The notes beneath the pieces were generated by a model, which saw only the letters and a list, made by a program, of their open reading frames with translations, did not search any database and had not been told where the DNA came from. Shown here piece by piece: positions 24,718 through 35,421 of a stretch of DNA of 64,000 bases; position 1 is the first letter of the stretch, and each line of letters opens with the position of its first letter. Made by a program: the position numbers and the translations under genes. Source of the DNA: Agaricus subrufescens (taxonomy: Eukaryota > Basidiomycota > Agaricomycetes > Agaricales > Agaricaceae); NCBI GenBank assembly GCA_029945375.1, contig CM057058.1, positions 3,782,001-3,846,000 of the forward strand. Reading direction: 5' to 3'.

Positions 24718-27700
24718 ATGTTAAAAACTCATTTTGGCGCCCTTACATCTTTTATCCTACTGTCTTTCTATTCGTCTTCAGTCCTCGCAGCCAACAATTG
24801 GGCTAAACCTTGCTTCAATGGTACCTGCTCCTATGATCTACCTGACGACCCCTCTGGGCCTTCTGGTACACTCAAAATCGTACGTTTGCAGATCAGTTGT
24901 CTGAACATAAATATTAATTACTTGATTAGTGGGGGTCTAACACAGCTATAGCTGATATAACCACTGCGGGTGGTTGGGAAATCATAGGTTGCGATCCTAA
25001 CAAACAAGTACAAGATATCACGATCGTATGTAAAGGTATAGATATCGACGGGGATGGTGATAACGATGGCTGTTCACATTTGTTCGCGAATGGATTGGGC
25101 AGTTCCTCTAAGAGGAGCGAAAATAATGCCACTACTACTCTGACAAGCCTTCCTGTGCCCACGGGAACTGTCGTAAACGTTGGAGATAATTCTACATCTA
25201 CGGATGAAGACCAACGAGCTAATGGCAAGATCGTCCGATTACCCGAGGAGGTGAATAGTCACAAATAGTTCAGGACGTTCTTACTACTAACCATCGAAAT
25301 ACAGTGCGGTAAACAAGCCTTTGCACGGATAGCCAAAGCATGGACGCACAACAATCAAACTGTCCCATCCCATATCACCAAACGCCTCGCTCCTCTACAC
25401 CGTCGTACACAACCCCGTCACAAAGTTAAAGGTCTAACCATCGACACTCAGTTCCATAAATCTGATAGTGCTCAACATGGTGCCGTCAACTTCGCTATTG
25501 TGGGAGCCAACGTACCGGGAGCCAAAGCGACGACTAGCTCGACCACTCCTTCATTGAAGAGCTCTGGGCATTCCGGGCAGAAGAGGAGTTTTGTCCATTC
25601 GAGGATTTTTTCACAGAAGAGAGGATTTGGTAGTATTATTGGTGACATCGGTGACGCTATAGGTGACGGTGCAGGAGCGGTGGGCGGTGCCATTAGCGAC
25701 GGTGCAGGCGCTATTGGCGATGCTATAGGTGATGGTGTTGACGCGATAGGGGGCGCCTTAACAGGTACAAAAAGCTTCAATAACTCTGTTTCAACCCCTC
25801 TCGATATCAGCAAAACCTTCACCCTACTTGACCAAAGTATATCGTGCACAGATAAATTCACGGTCCCCGGTATAAACGGGAGTACGATAACTCCAACCGT
25901 TTCCGCAAATGGACAGATGAAGGTAGATGTCGAGGCAGGTGTTAAGGGAACCGTGACCGTTGGGGTTGCTGTAAGTGGATCATTGACCGACTTAAGGGTG
26001 GATAGTTTCGAGCTAAGCACCAGTGAGTGATTTTTTTGTCTGAAATTTTTTTTTTCGTGAATAGTTGATCAATGATTGAATAGAGTTGGATGCGGACTTG
26101 ACTGGAGCTATTGTAATGTCTGCTGGTGTTGGTGGTTCCATCGATTCGGGAAAGATCAAATTCTTTGAACTCGGTATCCCCGGATTCGATTTTCCAGGGT
26201 TAGTCGTCTTGACTGAAATATTGAACTTGATTGACGTCAAATAGAATACTCTCGATAGGACCTACTTTCCAAATTAACGGTCAGGCCAAGGTTTCATTGA
26301 ATGTTGATACAGACATGCGTATTGGCGTGGTATATCACATCGGTGAACTCCAGTTCGCCTTTCCGGACGGTGGAAAGCAGAGTGGGGCATTTAATCCTGG
26401 GGATACGCGTCAGTGAAATTATTGACAGAACCAAAGACCTTATATTGATGACTCTTATTTTTCAGCACTCCAGATATCGGCCCAACCTTCGGCAAAAGCA
26501 ACTGGGAAAGTTGAAGCTCACCTTATTCCAAGTCTCAATGTCGGTATAAATGCATTTGAAGGTGTCACCAAAGCCGAAGTATTTGCAAATTTGGACGCAT
26601 ACGCTAGCATGACTTTGACGGAGGATGTTACATTGCCAAGTGTACAGGCGAACATTACTCTCCGCGAAGAAGAGTCTGCTGCTTCAGTCGTGAGACCAGT
26701 GATACGTGGAAGAGGAGCCATGGGAGCGTATCATTTGAAGAAACGGTCACCTGCACCAGAACCATCAGGATTGGAGGATATTGTGGAGGCTATTGAGAAG
26801 GCTAGTGAGGCGATCGTAGATGGAGTCCAAGAGCTGAAGGATATTCTTGAACACTCTAACGCCTCACCATTGCCGATTCCAGCATCAACAGGGAACTCTC
26901 CAAATATTCCGTCGCCGGCTAGTCCAACCCCAACCAAAAGCTCACCAGCGGAGTCTCCGAACACTCCGTCGCAAATTATCCCAGCCCCAGCAGCGAGTTC
27001 ACCAGGGCCAAAGGTTCCATCGTCAGCAGCTCCGACAGCATCCAGGGGTCGTCTGAGGATTCAGGTTGCCGGCCACTCACACCACAACTAAAAACTCATC
27101 AGAAAGTTTTTCAAGCACTGCTTCACCGGCTGTTCCAACACCACAGGAGATATCACCAGGGGGCTCTCCAAACAAGCCGTCGCCTGCTGTCCCAACAACG
27201 TCTAGGAGTTCAGTAGCAAATTCAGTACACACACATCGGTCAATCCAACAGCAACTAAGAGCTCACCAGGAGATTCTCTCAACACGCCTCCGCCAGCCAT
27301 CGATTTGAAGGATCCTGAAACTCAGAACCCGTCGTCATCAGCCCAACCAGTAGCAACTAAGGGCTCGTCAACAAATGCTTCGAACTCGTCAATGACAATC
27401 GAAACCGTATCTGGGAGTTCGACAACTGTTCATGCAGGCTCGTCCTCATCGGTAATGCCAACAACAACTAAGGGCTCGTCAACACATGCTTCGAGTTTGT
27501 CAATGCCGATTGAAACAGTAGCTGGGAGTTCGAAAACTGTTCAGGCAGGCTCGTCCTCATCAAAAGTTCCAACAACAACTGAGGGCTCGTTAACGGTTGC
27601 TCCGAACTCATCATCGTCAAAGACGATTGAAACAGCGGATGGGAGCTCACCGACCGTTCATTCAAACGCCTCATCGTCAGTACACCTGGCAACAACTAAA

Positions 27701-28344
27701 GTTTCAACGACAGTGGCTCCAACCTCGTTGTCATCAATGACGATTGAAACAGTGGCCGGGAGTTCAGCAACGGTTCTTCCAAAGTCATCGTCATCTGCTA
27801 TCACAACAGCTGTCGCAAGCTCACTCACGGCTCCTCTAAGCTTATCATCGTCGATTGCGATTGAAACAGCACCTACGAGTTCATCGTTAGTTCATTCAAA
27901 CTCCACCTCCACTTCGTTGTCTTCGAGTCCAACGACCACTGGGAGCTCGACGTCGGCTTCTCCCAAACCGAGTGATTCAGTGGCTGTGAATGATCAATTG
28001 TCGTTTGGTGGATGCGTGGAGGTGGATGTGGGGTTGAATGCGAATGTTGGAGCTGATGCAAACTTTTTCGGACTCTTCAATCCATCCAAGACGATTCCCT
28101 TGTTCCAGAAACAGTTCACGCTATACAAGGTACGTGAGAGCTGATTATAAGCAGTGGATGCATTTGCTGATGACCGGAACAGAAATGTTACGGGGACCAG
28201 AAGAAGCGACGATCGTTGCCAGACCTCAGTTCCAGGCACACAGTGCTAGTTGGGAGAGACCTGCAGTGCAACGGAGGGAATAGCAGTTCGGGCGGATTAG
28301 AGAAGTTGGCAGATGAGATAGTGTCCGCGCTGAACATACTGTAA
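24718..28344 (+). CDS. Secreted protein of unknown function, tandem paralog 1 (Ser/Thr-rich insert)
   Basis: Exons 24718..24879, 24930..25250, 25305..26022, 26084..26198, 26245..26408, 26466..27047, 27103..27212, 27260..28129 and 28183..28344 give 1067 aa. After a signal peptide (ending SSSVLAAN) comes NWAKPCFNGTCSYDLPDD, then an acidic DGDGDNDG motif, a Gly/Ala/Asp repeat (GDAIGDGAGAVGGAISDG), and a beta-rich region (LDADLTGAIVMSAGVGGS, GPTFQINGQAKVSLNVD). A Pro/Ser/Thr-rich linker of over 400 residues precedes a cysteine-containing C-terminus (FGGCVEVDVGLNANVGADA, NPSKTIPLFQKQF, RDLQCNGGN). I do not recognise a named function; the middle part resembles uncharacterised beta-rich domains of fungal extracellular proteins. 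All other exons match paralog 2 one for one. The two linker introns (27048-27102, 27213-27259) are weak and could instead be frameshifts. Confidence 0.8.
27350..27945 (+). repeat. Coding tandem array of ~37-39-codon Ser/Thr-rich units
   Basis: About five units of 111-117 bp occur inside paralog 1. Each contains a TKGSS-like start, a TIETVxGSS core and an SSSS end. The first three CAACTAAG/CAACTGAG marks are at 27354, 27465 and 27576, exactly 111 bp apart; the next is 117 bp on. Unit length is always a multiple of three, so the reading frame is kept. The likely product is an O-glycosylated stalk. Confidence 0.8.
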
Positions 28345-28869
28345 AGTTTGTGTAGGATAGCTGTTGCGGATGGACTGGTTTTTCATCTATGTTGCCTTGC
28401 TTCATTGAACAAATGTGATGAGAAGCGCGGGTTGTCTGTCGCCACTGAAAGTCAGGTATAGCTAGAGAGCGATTGGTAATTTGGTCTTCGCAGTAATAGA
28501 GGTTGACAGAGTAAAATATCCGGCGGCGTAGAAGTCAAACACACAGAGGGTATCAAAACTCGAATGCGGTAGTATGGCACTGAGTCCAAAATAATCAAAT
28601 GTTGGCGCGTCGGGCGGTGCCTGTGACACCGTAGCTCGTGACTCGTGATGCGTGACCGGTGCCCCGACGTAACACGTTCTCAGACCATCCCCTGGCTCAT
28701 GCCTCCATCAGCGTAGATCCACAATACCGAGGCAAATATTCAACTGAATCTGTGCGGCTGCTGCAAAGCCTAGGATCGCCAGCACATGCTGGAGCCCAGC
28801 CAGTTACTAACAATTTACGTCAAGCAACGATGTGTAGCGACTTCCAGAAATACATTCTCTTGGCATCGT
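28345..28869. other. Intergenic between the tandem paralogs
   Basis: No coding sequence is supported here. Homology to the upstream region of paralog 1 begins near 28870. Confidence 0.5.
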
Positions 28870-29128
28870 CGCTACGTTCCACGACTGTAGCAATCACCAC
28901 GGGGTCGAAACACTCTTATATATGTTTCACAGGAACTTCATGCGCTTCCTACTCCAATGCATCCCTTTATTAATAGGATACCCCGTCCTGCGTTCTTGTT
29001 CTCTTTATTCTTTTTCCTACCTTCTTTTCTCCCTGGATGTTCATTTAATGAAGGCTCTGGTAGTCCTAGCTTCCCACTGACAAGACTTTCTCTCCTCACC
29101 ACTTATCGACCATAACGGTTCTTATCTA

Positions 29129-29153
29129 CGTGGAACGACCTTGGCCACCAGCT
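29129..29153 (+). promoter_or_regulatory. Conserved upstream element of secreted paralog 2
   Basis: CGTGGAACGACCTTGGCCAC is the counterpart of 24554-24578, in a promoter that is otherwise only patchily similar (for example GTAGCAATCACCACGG near 28890). Confidence 0.5.
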
Positions 29154-29265
29154 GGTACAAACTTCAATACCTAGATCTTTTCTTTTGAGAAGAAAAGACG
29201 CATCTGATCTTTCCCAACGTTTAATTGAAGCTATCAAATTCTGCTAAAATTCTTGACAAAAAACG

Positions 29266-31712
29266 ATGCTAAAAAGTCCTATCTCCAGTCTTTCTTCCCT
29301 TGTCCTATTCTCTCTCTATTTTTCTTTAGTTCTCGCTGCAAACGATTGGTCTAAACCCTGCTTCACCGGTACTTGCTCTTATGATCTACCCGACGATCCC
29401 TCCGGTCCGTCTGGTACTCTGAAAATCGTATGTTTTCACGCTATCCAATTAAGTGTCTGAGCTCACCCGACTAGTGGGGATCAAATACCTCTATAGCCGA
29501 TATAACCACCGCAGGTGGTTGGGAAATCATAGGTTGCGATTCTAATAAACAAGAACAAGATATTAGAATTGTGTGTAGGGGTATAGATATTGACGGGGAC
29601 GGCGACAACGATGGTTGTTCGCACTTGTTTGCCAGCGTCAATGAGCCGAATGCTACTCCCTCTCGTACCAGCCTTCCTGTCCCGACGGGAACCACTGGGG
29701 ATGTTGGAGATGGCTCTACATCTACAGACGAAGATCAACGAGCTATTGGTAAAATTGTCCGATTACCTGAGCAGGTGAATAGTCACAAATAAGCCAAGGT
29801 AATTTTGTTGCTAATCATACGAATACAGTGCGGCAAACAAGCCTTTGCTCGTATAGCCAAGGCATGGACACACGAAAACCAGAACGTCCCATCTCACATC
29901 TCCAAACGCCTCGCTCCTTTACACCGTCGTACCCAGAATCGTCACAAAGTCAAAGGCTTGGCCATCGATACTCAGTTTGATAAATCCAATAGTGCTCAGC
30001 ATGGTGCCGTCAACTTCGCCATTGTAGGGGCCAACGTACCTGGAGCCACAGTGTCGAGTAACTCAGTTGTTTCTTCGGCGCAAAGCTCTGGACACTCTGA
30101 GGAAAAGAGGGGATTTGTCCACTCGAGGATGTTTTCACAGAGGAGAGGATTTGGTGATATTATTGGTGACGCGATTGGTGCTATAGGTGATGGAGCTGAA
30201 GCCGTAGGTGGTGCCATAAGCGATGGGGTTAGTGCTGTTGGTGGTGCGATAAGTGATGGTGTTGATGCAGTAGGGGACACCTTAACAAGTGAAAAACATT
30301 TCAACAACAGCGTTTTAGCCCCAGTCAACATCAGTAAAACCTTTACCTTACTTGATCAAAGCATCCAGTGCACAGATCAGCTCAAAACCGGTGCAAATGC
30401 AAGGTCAATAATCCCATCAGCAACCACAGATGGACAAATGAAGGTAGACGTCGAGGCCGGTTTAAATGGAGCTGTGAACATTACCGTTGCTGCAAGTGGA
30501 TCGTTGACCGATTTAAGGGTAGACAGTTTTAATCTAACCACTGGTGCGTCGCCCTTTGACAAACGGCTAAATGGTTGACCAACATTTCAAATAGCTTTGA
30601 CTGCGGATTTGAATGGTGTTGTGGTGTTGTCTGCCAGTGTTGGTGGTTCAATCGACTCTGGGAAAATCAACTTTTTTGAAGTTGGCGTTCCTGGCTTCGA
30701 TTTCCCTGGGTTAGCCTTTTTCTTTAATATAGTGGCTTATTGTTGACGCTCGCGACATAAAATAGGATATTCTCAATAGGTCCTACATTCCAAATTAATG
30801 GTGAAGCCAAAGTCTCGTTGAATGTTGACACGGAGATGCGTATTGGCATAGTATATCATATCGCCGATCTCGAAGTTGACTTTCCGAATGGAGGAAACAA
30901 GGGTGGAACATTTAATCCTGGAGATACGCGTATGTGAATCTATTGAAGGAATAAGATACTCAATATTTATGATCTATATTTTCAGCACTTATGTTATCTG
31001 CCAAACCTTCCGCAGAAGCAACTGGAAAAGTTGAAGCTCACCTCATTCCAGTTCTGAGTGTCGGCATAAACGCATTCGAAGGGGTGACCAAGGCGGAAGT
31101 CTTCGTTGATCTGGATGCTTCTGCCAGCATGACCTTGACTGCGGATGCTGCCTTGCCAAGCGTACAGGGAAACGTCACTCTCCGTGAAGAAAAGGTGACA
31201 GTCAGAACTCCAGGACTAGGAATTCGCGGAAATGGACCTATGGGGGCATACTATTGGAAGAAGCGGTCACCTGCGTCGGAACTAAGTTCAGTTGCAGTAG
31301 TAAGCTCAACAGCGGTTGCTCCAAGGCAGTCTGAATCAGTGGCCGTGAATGATGAGGCAAAGTTTGGTGGGTGCGTGGAGGTAGATGCGGGGCTGGTAGC
31401 GAACGTAGGGGCTGATGCGGACTTTTTCGGATTGTTCAATCCGTCTAAGACTATTCCCTTGTTCCAAAAACAATTTTCCTTATTCAAGGTATGTTGGATC
31501 CAGGTGTCGGCGGGGGGACTATTCACTGATCACTGGTCAAGAAATGCTTTGGGGACAAGAAGGAGCGGCGATCGACACCAGAACGCAACTCTAGGCACCT
31601 AGTATTGGCTGGAAGGGACCTACAGTGCAACGGAGGGAATCGTAGTGCGGCTGCGTTAGAGCAGCTGGCGGATGAGGTAGTATCAGCATTGAACATACAC
31701 ACTGTAGGGTAG
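29266..31712 (+). CDS. Secreted protein of unknown function, tandem paralog 2 (short form)
   Basis: Exons 29266..29427, 29475..29774, 29829..30543, 30595..30709, 30766..30929, 30986..31488 and 31542..31712 give 709 aa. The order is the same as in paralog 1: a signal peptide, NDWSKPCFTGTCSYDLPDD, DGDGDNDG, the Gly/Ala/Asp repeat (GGAISDGVSAVGGAISDG), the beta-rich region (LTADLNGVVVLSASVGGS), and the Cys-containing end (FGGCVEVDAGLVANVGADA, RDLQCNGGN). It lacks the long Ser/Thr-rich insert; only a short linker (SVAVVSSTAVAPRQSESVAV) joins the two halves, so one exon replaces three. This is probably close to the ancestral form. KR and RR dipeptides (KKRS, HKVKG region) are possible Kex2 sites. 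Function is unknown; the signal peptide and lack of a C-terminal hydrophobic stretch suggest secretion or wall association. Confidence 0.88.
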
Positions 31713-31831
31713 TATATATATGTCATGATTGATCAGGAACAGAACCTGTCGTTGTGTGACGTTGTGACAGATGGTGTCACGGTGTTGGTTGCGGGACTGC
31801 GGGTGGAAGGCTGCAGGCGACAGCGACGACC

Positions 31832-32730
31832 ATGGAGCAGCCACCGACCGAGCTCTTCCAGCTCTACGAGGCAGACTTCAAGACCCTCCTCTCCGGCATC
31901 AAGGACAAGCTCGACAACAGCGGCAAGGACCTCCCCGGAGGTATGTACTCCTGCGCACCTGCGCCGAAGTGTCCGTACTTATCCAACCTAGAGCAGAGAA
32001 AAGCAGCGTTGAGGAAGGTTGAAATTGAGCTTGACGAAGCGGATGACATTGTGCGTGCAGCTCGCTCCACGCCTTACGAGACTCATCCGCATTTGTGCAG
32101 ATATCCCAGCTCGAAATCGAGATTCAGGGCATACCTGCCTCAGTTCGTGGCCAGTATACCACAAGGCTACGACAGGCCAAAGCAGACCTAACAAGGTATA
32201 GGAAAGCCTCGAAGGAGTCTCATACACAGGTTGCTCGTTTTGACCTCTTGGGCGGTGCCAAACCTCGTGGTGGCCTTTCTAGCTCGGACGATCCGTACGG
32301 CGAGGGTAGTGACAGGTCCCGGTTACTTGTTGGGTCCAACACATTAGAAGACGGAAGCAGGCGATTAACGGACTCAACGAGGATAGCGTTGGAAACAGAG
32401 ACGCAGGGCGCAGACATCCTCCGAGGCCTTCGTGGTCAGAGGGAGCAAATTGAGAATGCTCGCGATATGGTAAGCCTTGTATTCTAATTGCACATAATTA
32501 CTGAGATTCATCCCACCGAACAGCTGCAGACCGCGGATACAAACGTTGATAGATCATCATCAAGGATCCAGACGATGATTCGACAGTAAGCATTACTATC
32601 CCTACTGTTGTAATTCGTCTCTGATGGTCTTGCGAACAGGGCAAACAAACAACGGTATATATATACCTTGATCGGCGTGTTTTTTGCTGTGCTTGTAGCG
32701 TTGATTTTATATTTCAAGCTAAGACGGTGA
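31832..32730 (+). CDS. VTI1: VTI1, vesicle-transport Qb-SNARE
   Basis: Exons 31832..31940, 31992..32050, 32101..32469, 32524..32585 and 32640..32730 give 229 aa, the usual length for Vti1. The N-terminal three-helix V-SNARE domain is seen in ELFQLYEADFKTLLSGIKDK, EQRKAALRKVEIELDEADDI and ISQLEIEIQGIP. The SNARE motif follows (ADILRGLRGQREQIENARDM, DTNVDRSSSRIQTMIRQ), ending in a tail anchor YTLIGVFFAVLVALILYFKLRR. Vti1 works in fusion at Golgi, endosome and vacuole together with several Qa- and Qc-SNAREs. All splice junctions are canonical GT-AG and no damage is visible. It begins 120 bp after secreted paralog 2, on the same strand. Confidence 0.93.
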
Positions 32731-32793
32731 AGGACAAGGTTGTGTGATATCACCCTTCCCTTTCCTCCATTTCCAGTCCTCTACATTCCTCCT

Positions 32794-33848
32794 ATGTATT
32801 CTTCTCTTGGAGTTGTTGAACCTTTCGACCCGAACTGTAATTTAATCTCGTCTTCCCTATATAATCCTCGCATTCTTGCAATTCAGAGGCTGGTTCTTGG
32901 TACTTATGGCTGCGCAACGATCATCTTTTCTCTATTCTACGAGTCCATTGCCCTCCGTCAAGGAAATATGTGCGTTTTCATTTCCCCATTGTATCATCCT
33001 CCCAAAAAACTCAACCACGACCAGATGGTTTTCTTACTTCACCCACCTGGTCCTCACAGGCCTTACTGCACACTTGATGGTGTCTGCATATCACGGTTTT
33101 CGTTACAGTTCCTCCCCAGTCTCCGTCAATTCCTATCCTCTGCAAAGTTGGCACAGGACTCTCCAAGCTTTTCATCTCTGTAATATCAGTGCCGCTACGA
33201 CATTTCGTACGTCTCCCTCCCTCCAACCCCACCTCAAAACTCCTGCATAGTTTTGATGTGGTTGACAGCCCTCCTTGTTACCATCACCTACTGGACTCTC
33301 ATCGCTTCCTCTGAGACATTTTCGTCAAGATATAACAGTTAGTTATTTATACTTCTCGCAATGTTCGGACGCTCCAACTTACTTCGCACCGACTAGCATG
33401 GGAAGCCGTTTCGAAACATATTTTAAATACAGTCATGGCGCTAAGTGAAATCACTACAACCAACATTCCTCCGTCTCCATGGAAAACCCTCCCCATATGC
33501 CTGATTGTCCTGGCCCTTTATCTCGGCTTGGCATACATCACGCACCTAACTACAGGCGTATACGGTGAATCCCATTCATTTTTCTCTTATAATAATTGAA
33601 TGAATTAAAATCCCATTCCAGTGTATAAATTCCTCGACCCTGAAACTCAACATTGGAAACTTGCAATATATTTACTTGGTATCGCCCTCGGGGAGGCCAT
33701 CATCTTCGTTCTTGTGCGCTATGCCATTGTATTTCGTGGAAAAATATCGGGACGCCTTGCGCCGTGTGGCCAAGATCAATGTTCAAGTGAAACGCACTCA
33801 CATTCTGTCAAGGGATCAGTCTCCCCGCCAACGTTGCACATAGCATAG
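32794..33848 (+). CDS. FAR-17a/AIG1-like multi-span membrane protein
   Basis: Exons 32794..32969, 33025..33206, 33269..33337, 33397..33564 and 33622..33848 give 273 aa. FDPN near the N-terminus, RLVLGTYGCATIIFSLFYES, WFSYFTHLVLTGLTAHLMVSAYHG, TTFPLLVTITYWTLIAS, a lumenal loop with the ILNTVMALSEI helix, and LIVLALYLGLAYITH match the FAR-17a/AIG1 family, about six membrane helices. Animal members hydrolyse fatty-acid esters of hydroxy fatty acids; the fungal role is unproven. The C-terminus is uncertain. The frame used ends LHIA, but after FVLVRYAIVF an overlapping frame encodes a far more natural basic tail (VEKYRDALRRVAKINVQVKR, stop near 33841), so an extra intron or a one-base indel is possible there. 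Confidence 0.85.
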
Positions 33849-34689
33849 AACGAATCGTGCTAACTGCTCATCATTACATTAATACTGTGGACAACTTACA
33901 ACACATACTTGGGTGTTTTCTCATATCGTATTTATCAATAAATGTTCACCGCGGGTCGTAATTCGGGTCAGTAACTTACCAAGTAAAAGACGTGCCATGG
34001 GAGAGTCACATCACATCGCAACTACCTGCCATCAAGGGGTTACGCATCACTCAATCCCCGCCAACTACTAGGTTTGCCCCATATCAACAATTTCATTGAA
34101 AAAACTCGACTTTGCTTCCGAGACCATGGAAACTCTTCGATCACCATATACTATTTCAACAACTCCCCGAATACTCTTCGCAAAGACCAATGTGTACCAT
34201 CTGGACTTACTAGAACAAGTAGTACATACCTGCACTATTGACGAAGTCAACAATCAATGCATCCCATTGACCTGCGCATGCAGAGGGAGTTGAGATCATA
34301 CCAGAAAGCTCAAACAAAATCATTCCTGCACTACTATGAAAACACAAGGAAGCTTATCCGTTTTAGTCTCTTACTTCTGATGTATGTTGTGACAAACACC
34401 GCACCCCCGAGGTTATCCATGGTACCCTTGTGGGCGTCTGATGTAGAAACCTCGACCATACGACCATCAATTGAGATGGCTATATTCATATACCCCTTGT
34501 GCTCTCCGCCATAAATATATTTCGGAGAGTTTTCTCCCATCTTGATATCATGATCTGGACTTCTCAGCTTATGGAGTATATTTCTATCGATGCTGTTGTC
34601 AAAAAAATGAAAAGCCACTGCTGGCTCGTACTAATCAGGATGTCATTGATTTCCAGTGTTCCACTTGTACTATAGTGACTACTGTTTCA
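33849..34689. other. Intergenic with an unexplained minus-strand frame
   Basis: On the minus strand 34618-34334 encodes 94 aa of balanced composition (PKYIYGGEHKGYMNIAIS, SDAHKGTMDNLGGAVFV) that I cannot assign. It may be one exon of a decayed gene. The plus strand shows nothing convincing. Confidence 0.35.
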
Positions 34690-34860
34690 GTACCCGCGAA
34701 AGTTACCAATGATGGGTGACAACACCAAGAACGAGACCAGCGAACTGAGCAGACACGACCGTCTCTATTCAAAGAAAAGGGAAAGAGAAACTAAAACTAC
34801 TATACTCGTCGCCCTCACTACTACTTAAGTTGAAATACTTTCAAGTTTGTGTTCGGCCTT
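34690..34860 (+). repeat. Dispersed repeat, copy B
   Basis: Counterpart of 18975-19150 in the same orientation, with several indels. Confidence 0.7.
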
Positions 34861-35360
34861 CTGGGATCCGTCTACAGCTGTCTCGGTGGCCTTACAACCC
34901 ATCCCACACTGCTCTATAGGAAATAGTTTCACTCAAGGAGGCTCTACTGAATTTTTGGTGCAATTTTCCGGAAAGCGGCGCTTATTCCATACATTCACGG
35001 AATGCAAGAATTATGGAATGCTCATGTAACGCTGGCTCCGTCCCGAGCATCGCTGACATCTGTCAATTTATCCCTCGGGCCAAGTCTGAGCCAAGTCCTC
35101 TTCGTCCTCGCTTTGTCGCGGCATTTTTGCAAAAGATCATAACGCCGATCAGCGTCATACAAAATCCATCCCATGAAAGGTTAGCTTGTTACGTTCATTC
35201 CGTAACAAATCCAGGCTAGTAGGCTATACACCTGTCTACAGTTCAAATCCCGCCCCAAATAAAAAGAGAAGCCTTTCGCATCCAGCGCCCAACAAGAGCC
35301 CTCTCACTCTCTAATTTTTTCCTCCATACACCAACACTCTTTTCCAATCACATTCTTTTC

Positions 35361-35413
35361 GTAAGTATACACCCCATTTATCCCTCAGGTTACTTAATGA
35401 CCGAGTCCTACAG
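35361..35413 (+). other. 5'-UTR intron of the small secreted protein gene
   Basis: GTAAGTATAC...CTACAG (53 nt) lies just upstream of the ATG at 35422, with strong donor and acceptor sequences. Confidence 0.65.
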
Positions 35414-35421
35414 AAATACAC

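Noticed and set aside
35237..35255. tRNA-like B box (GTTCAAATCC followed by CGCC)
   Set aside because: No matching acceptor arm, A box or anticodon stem could be folded from the upstream sequence.
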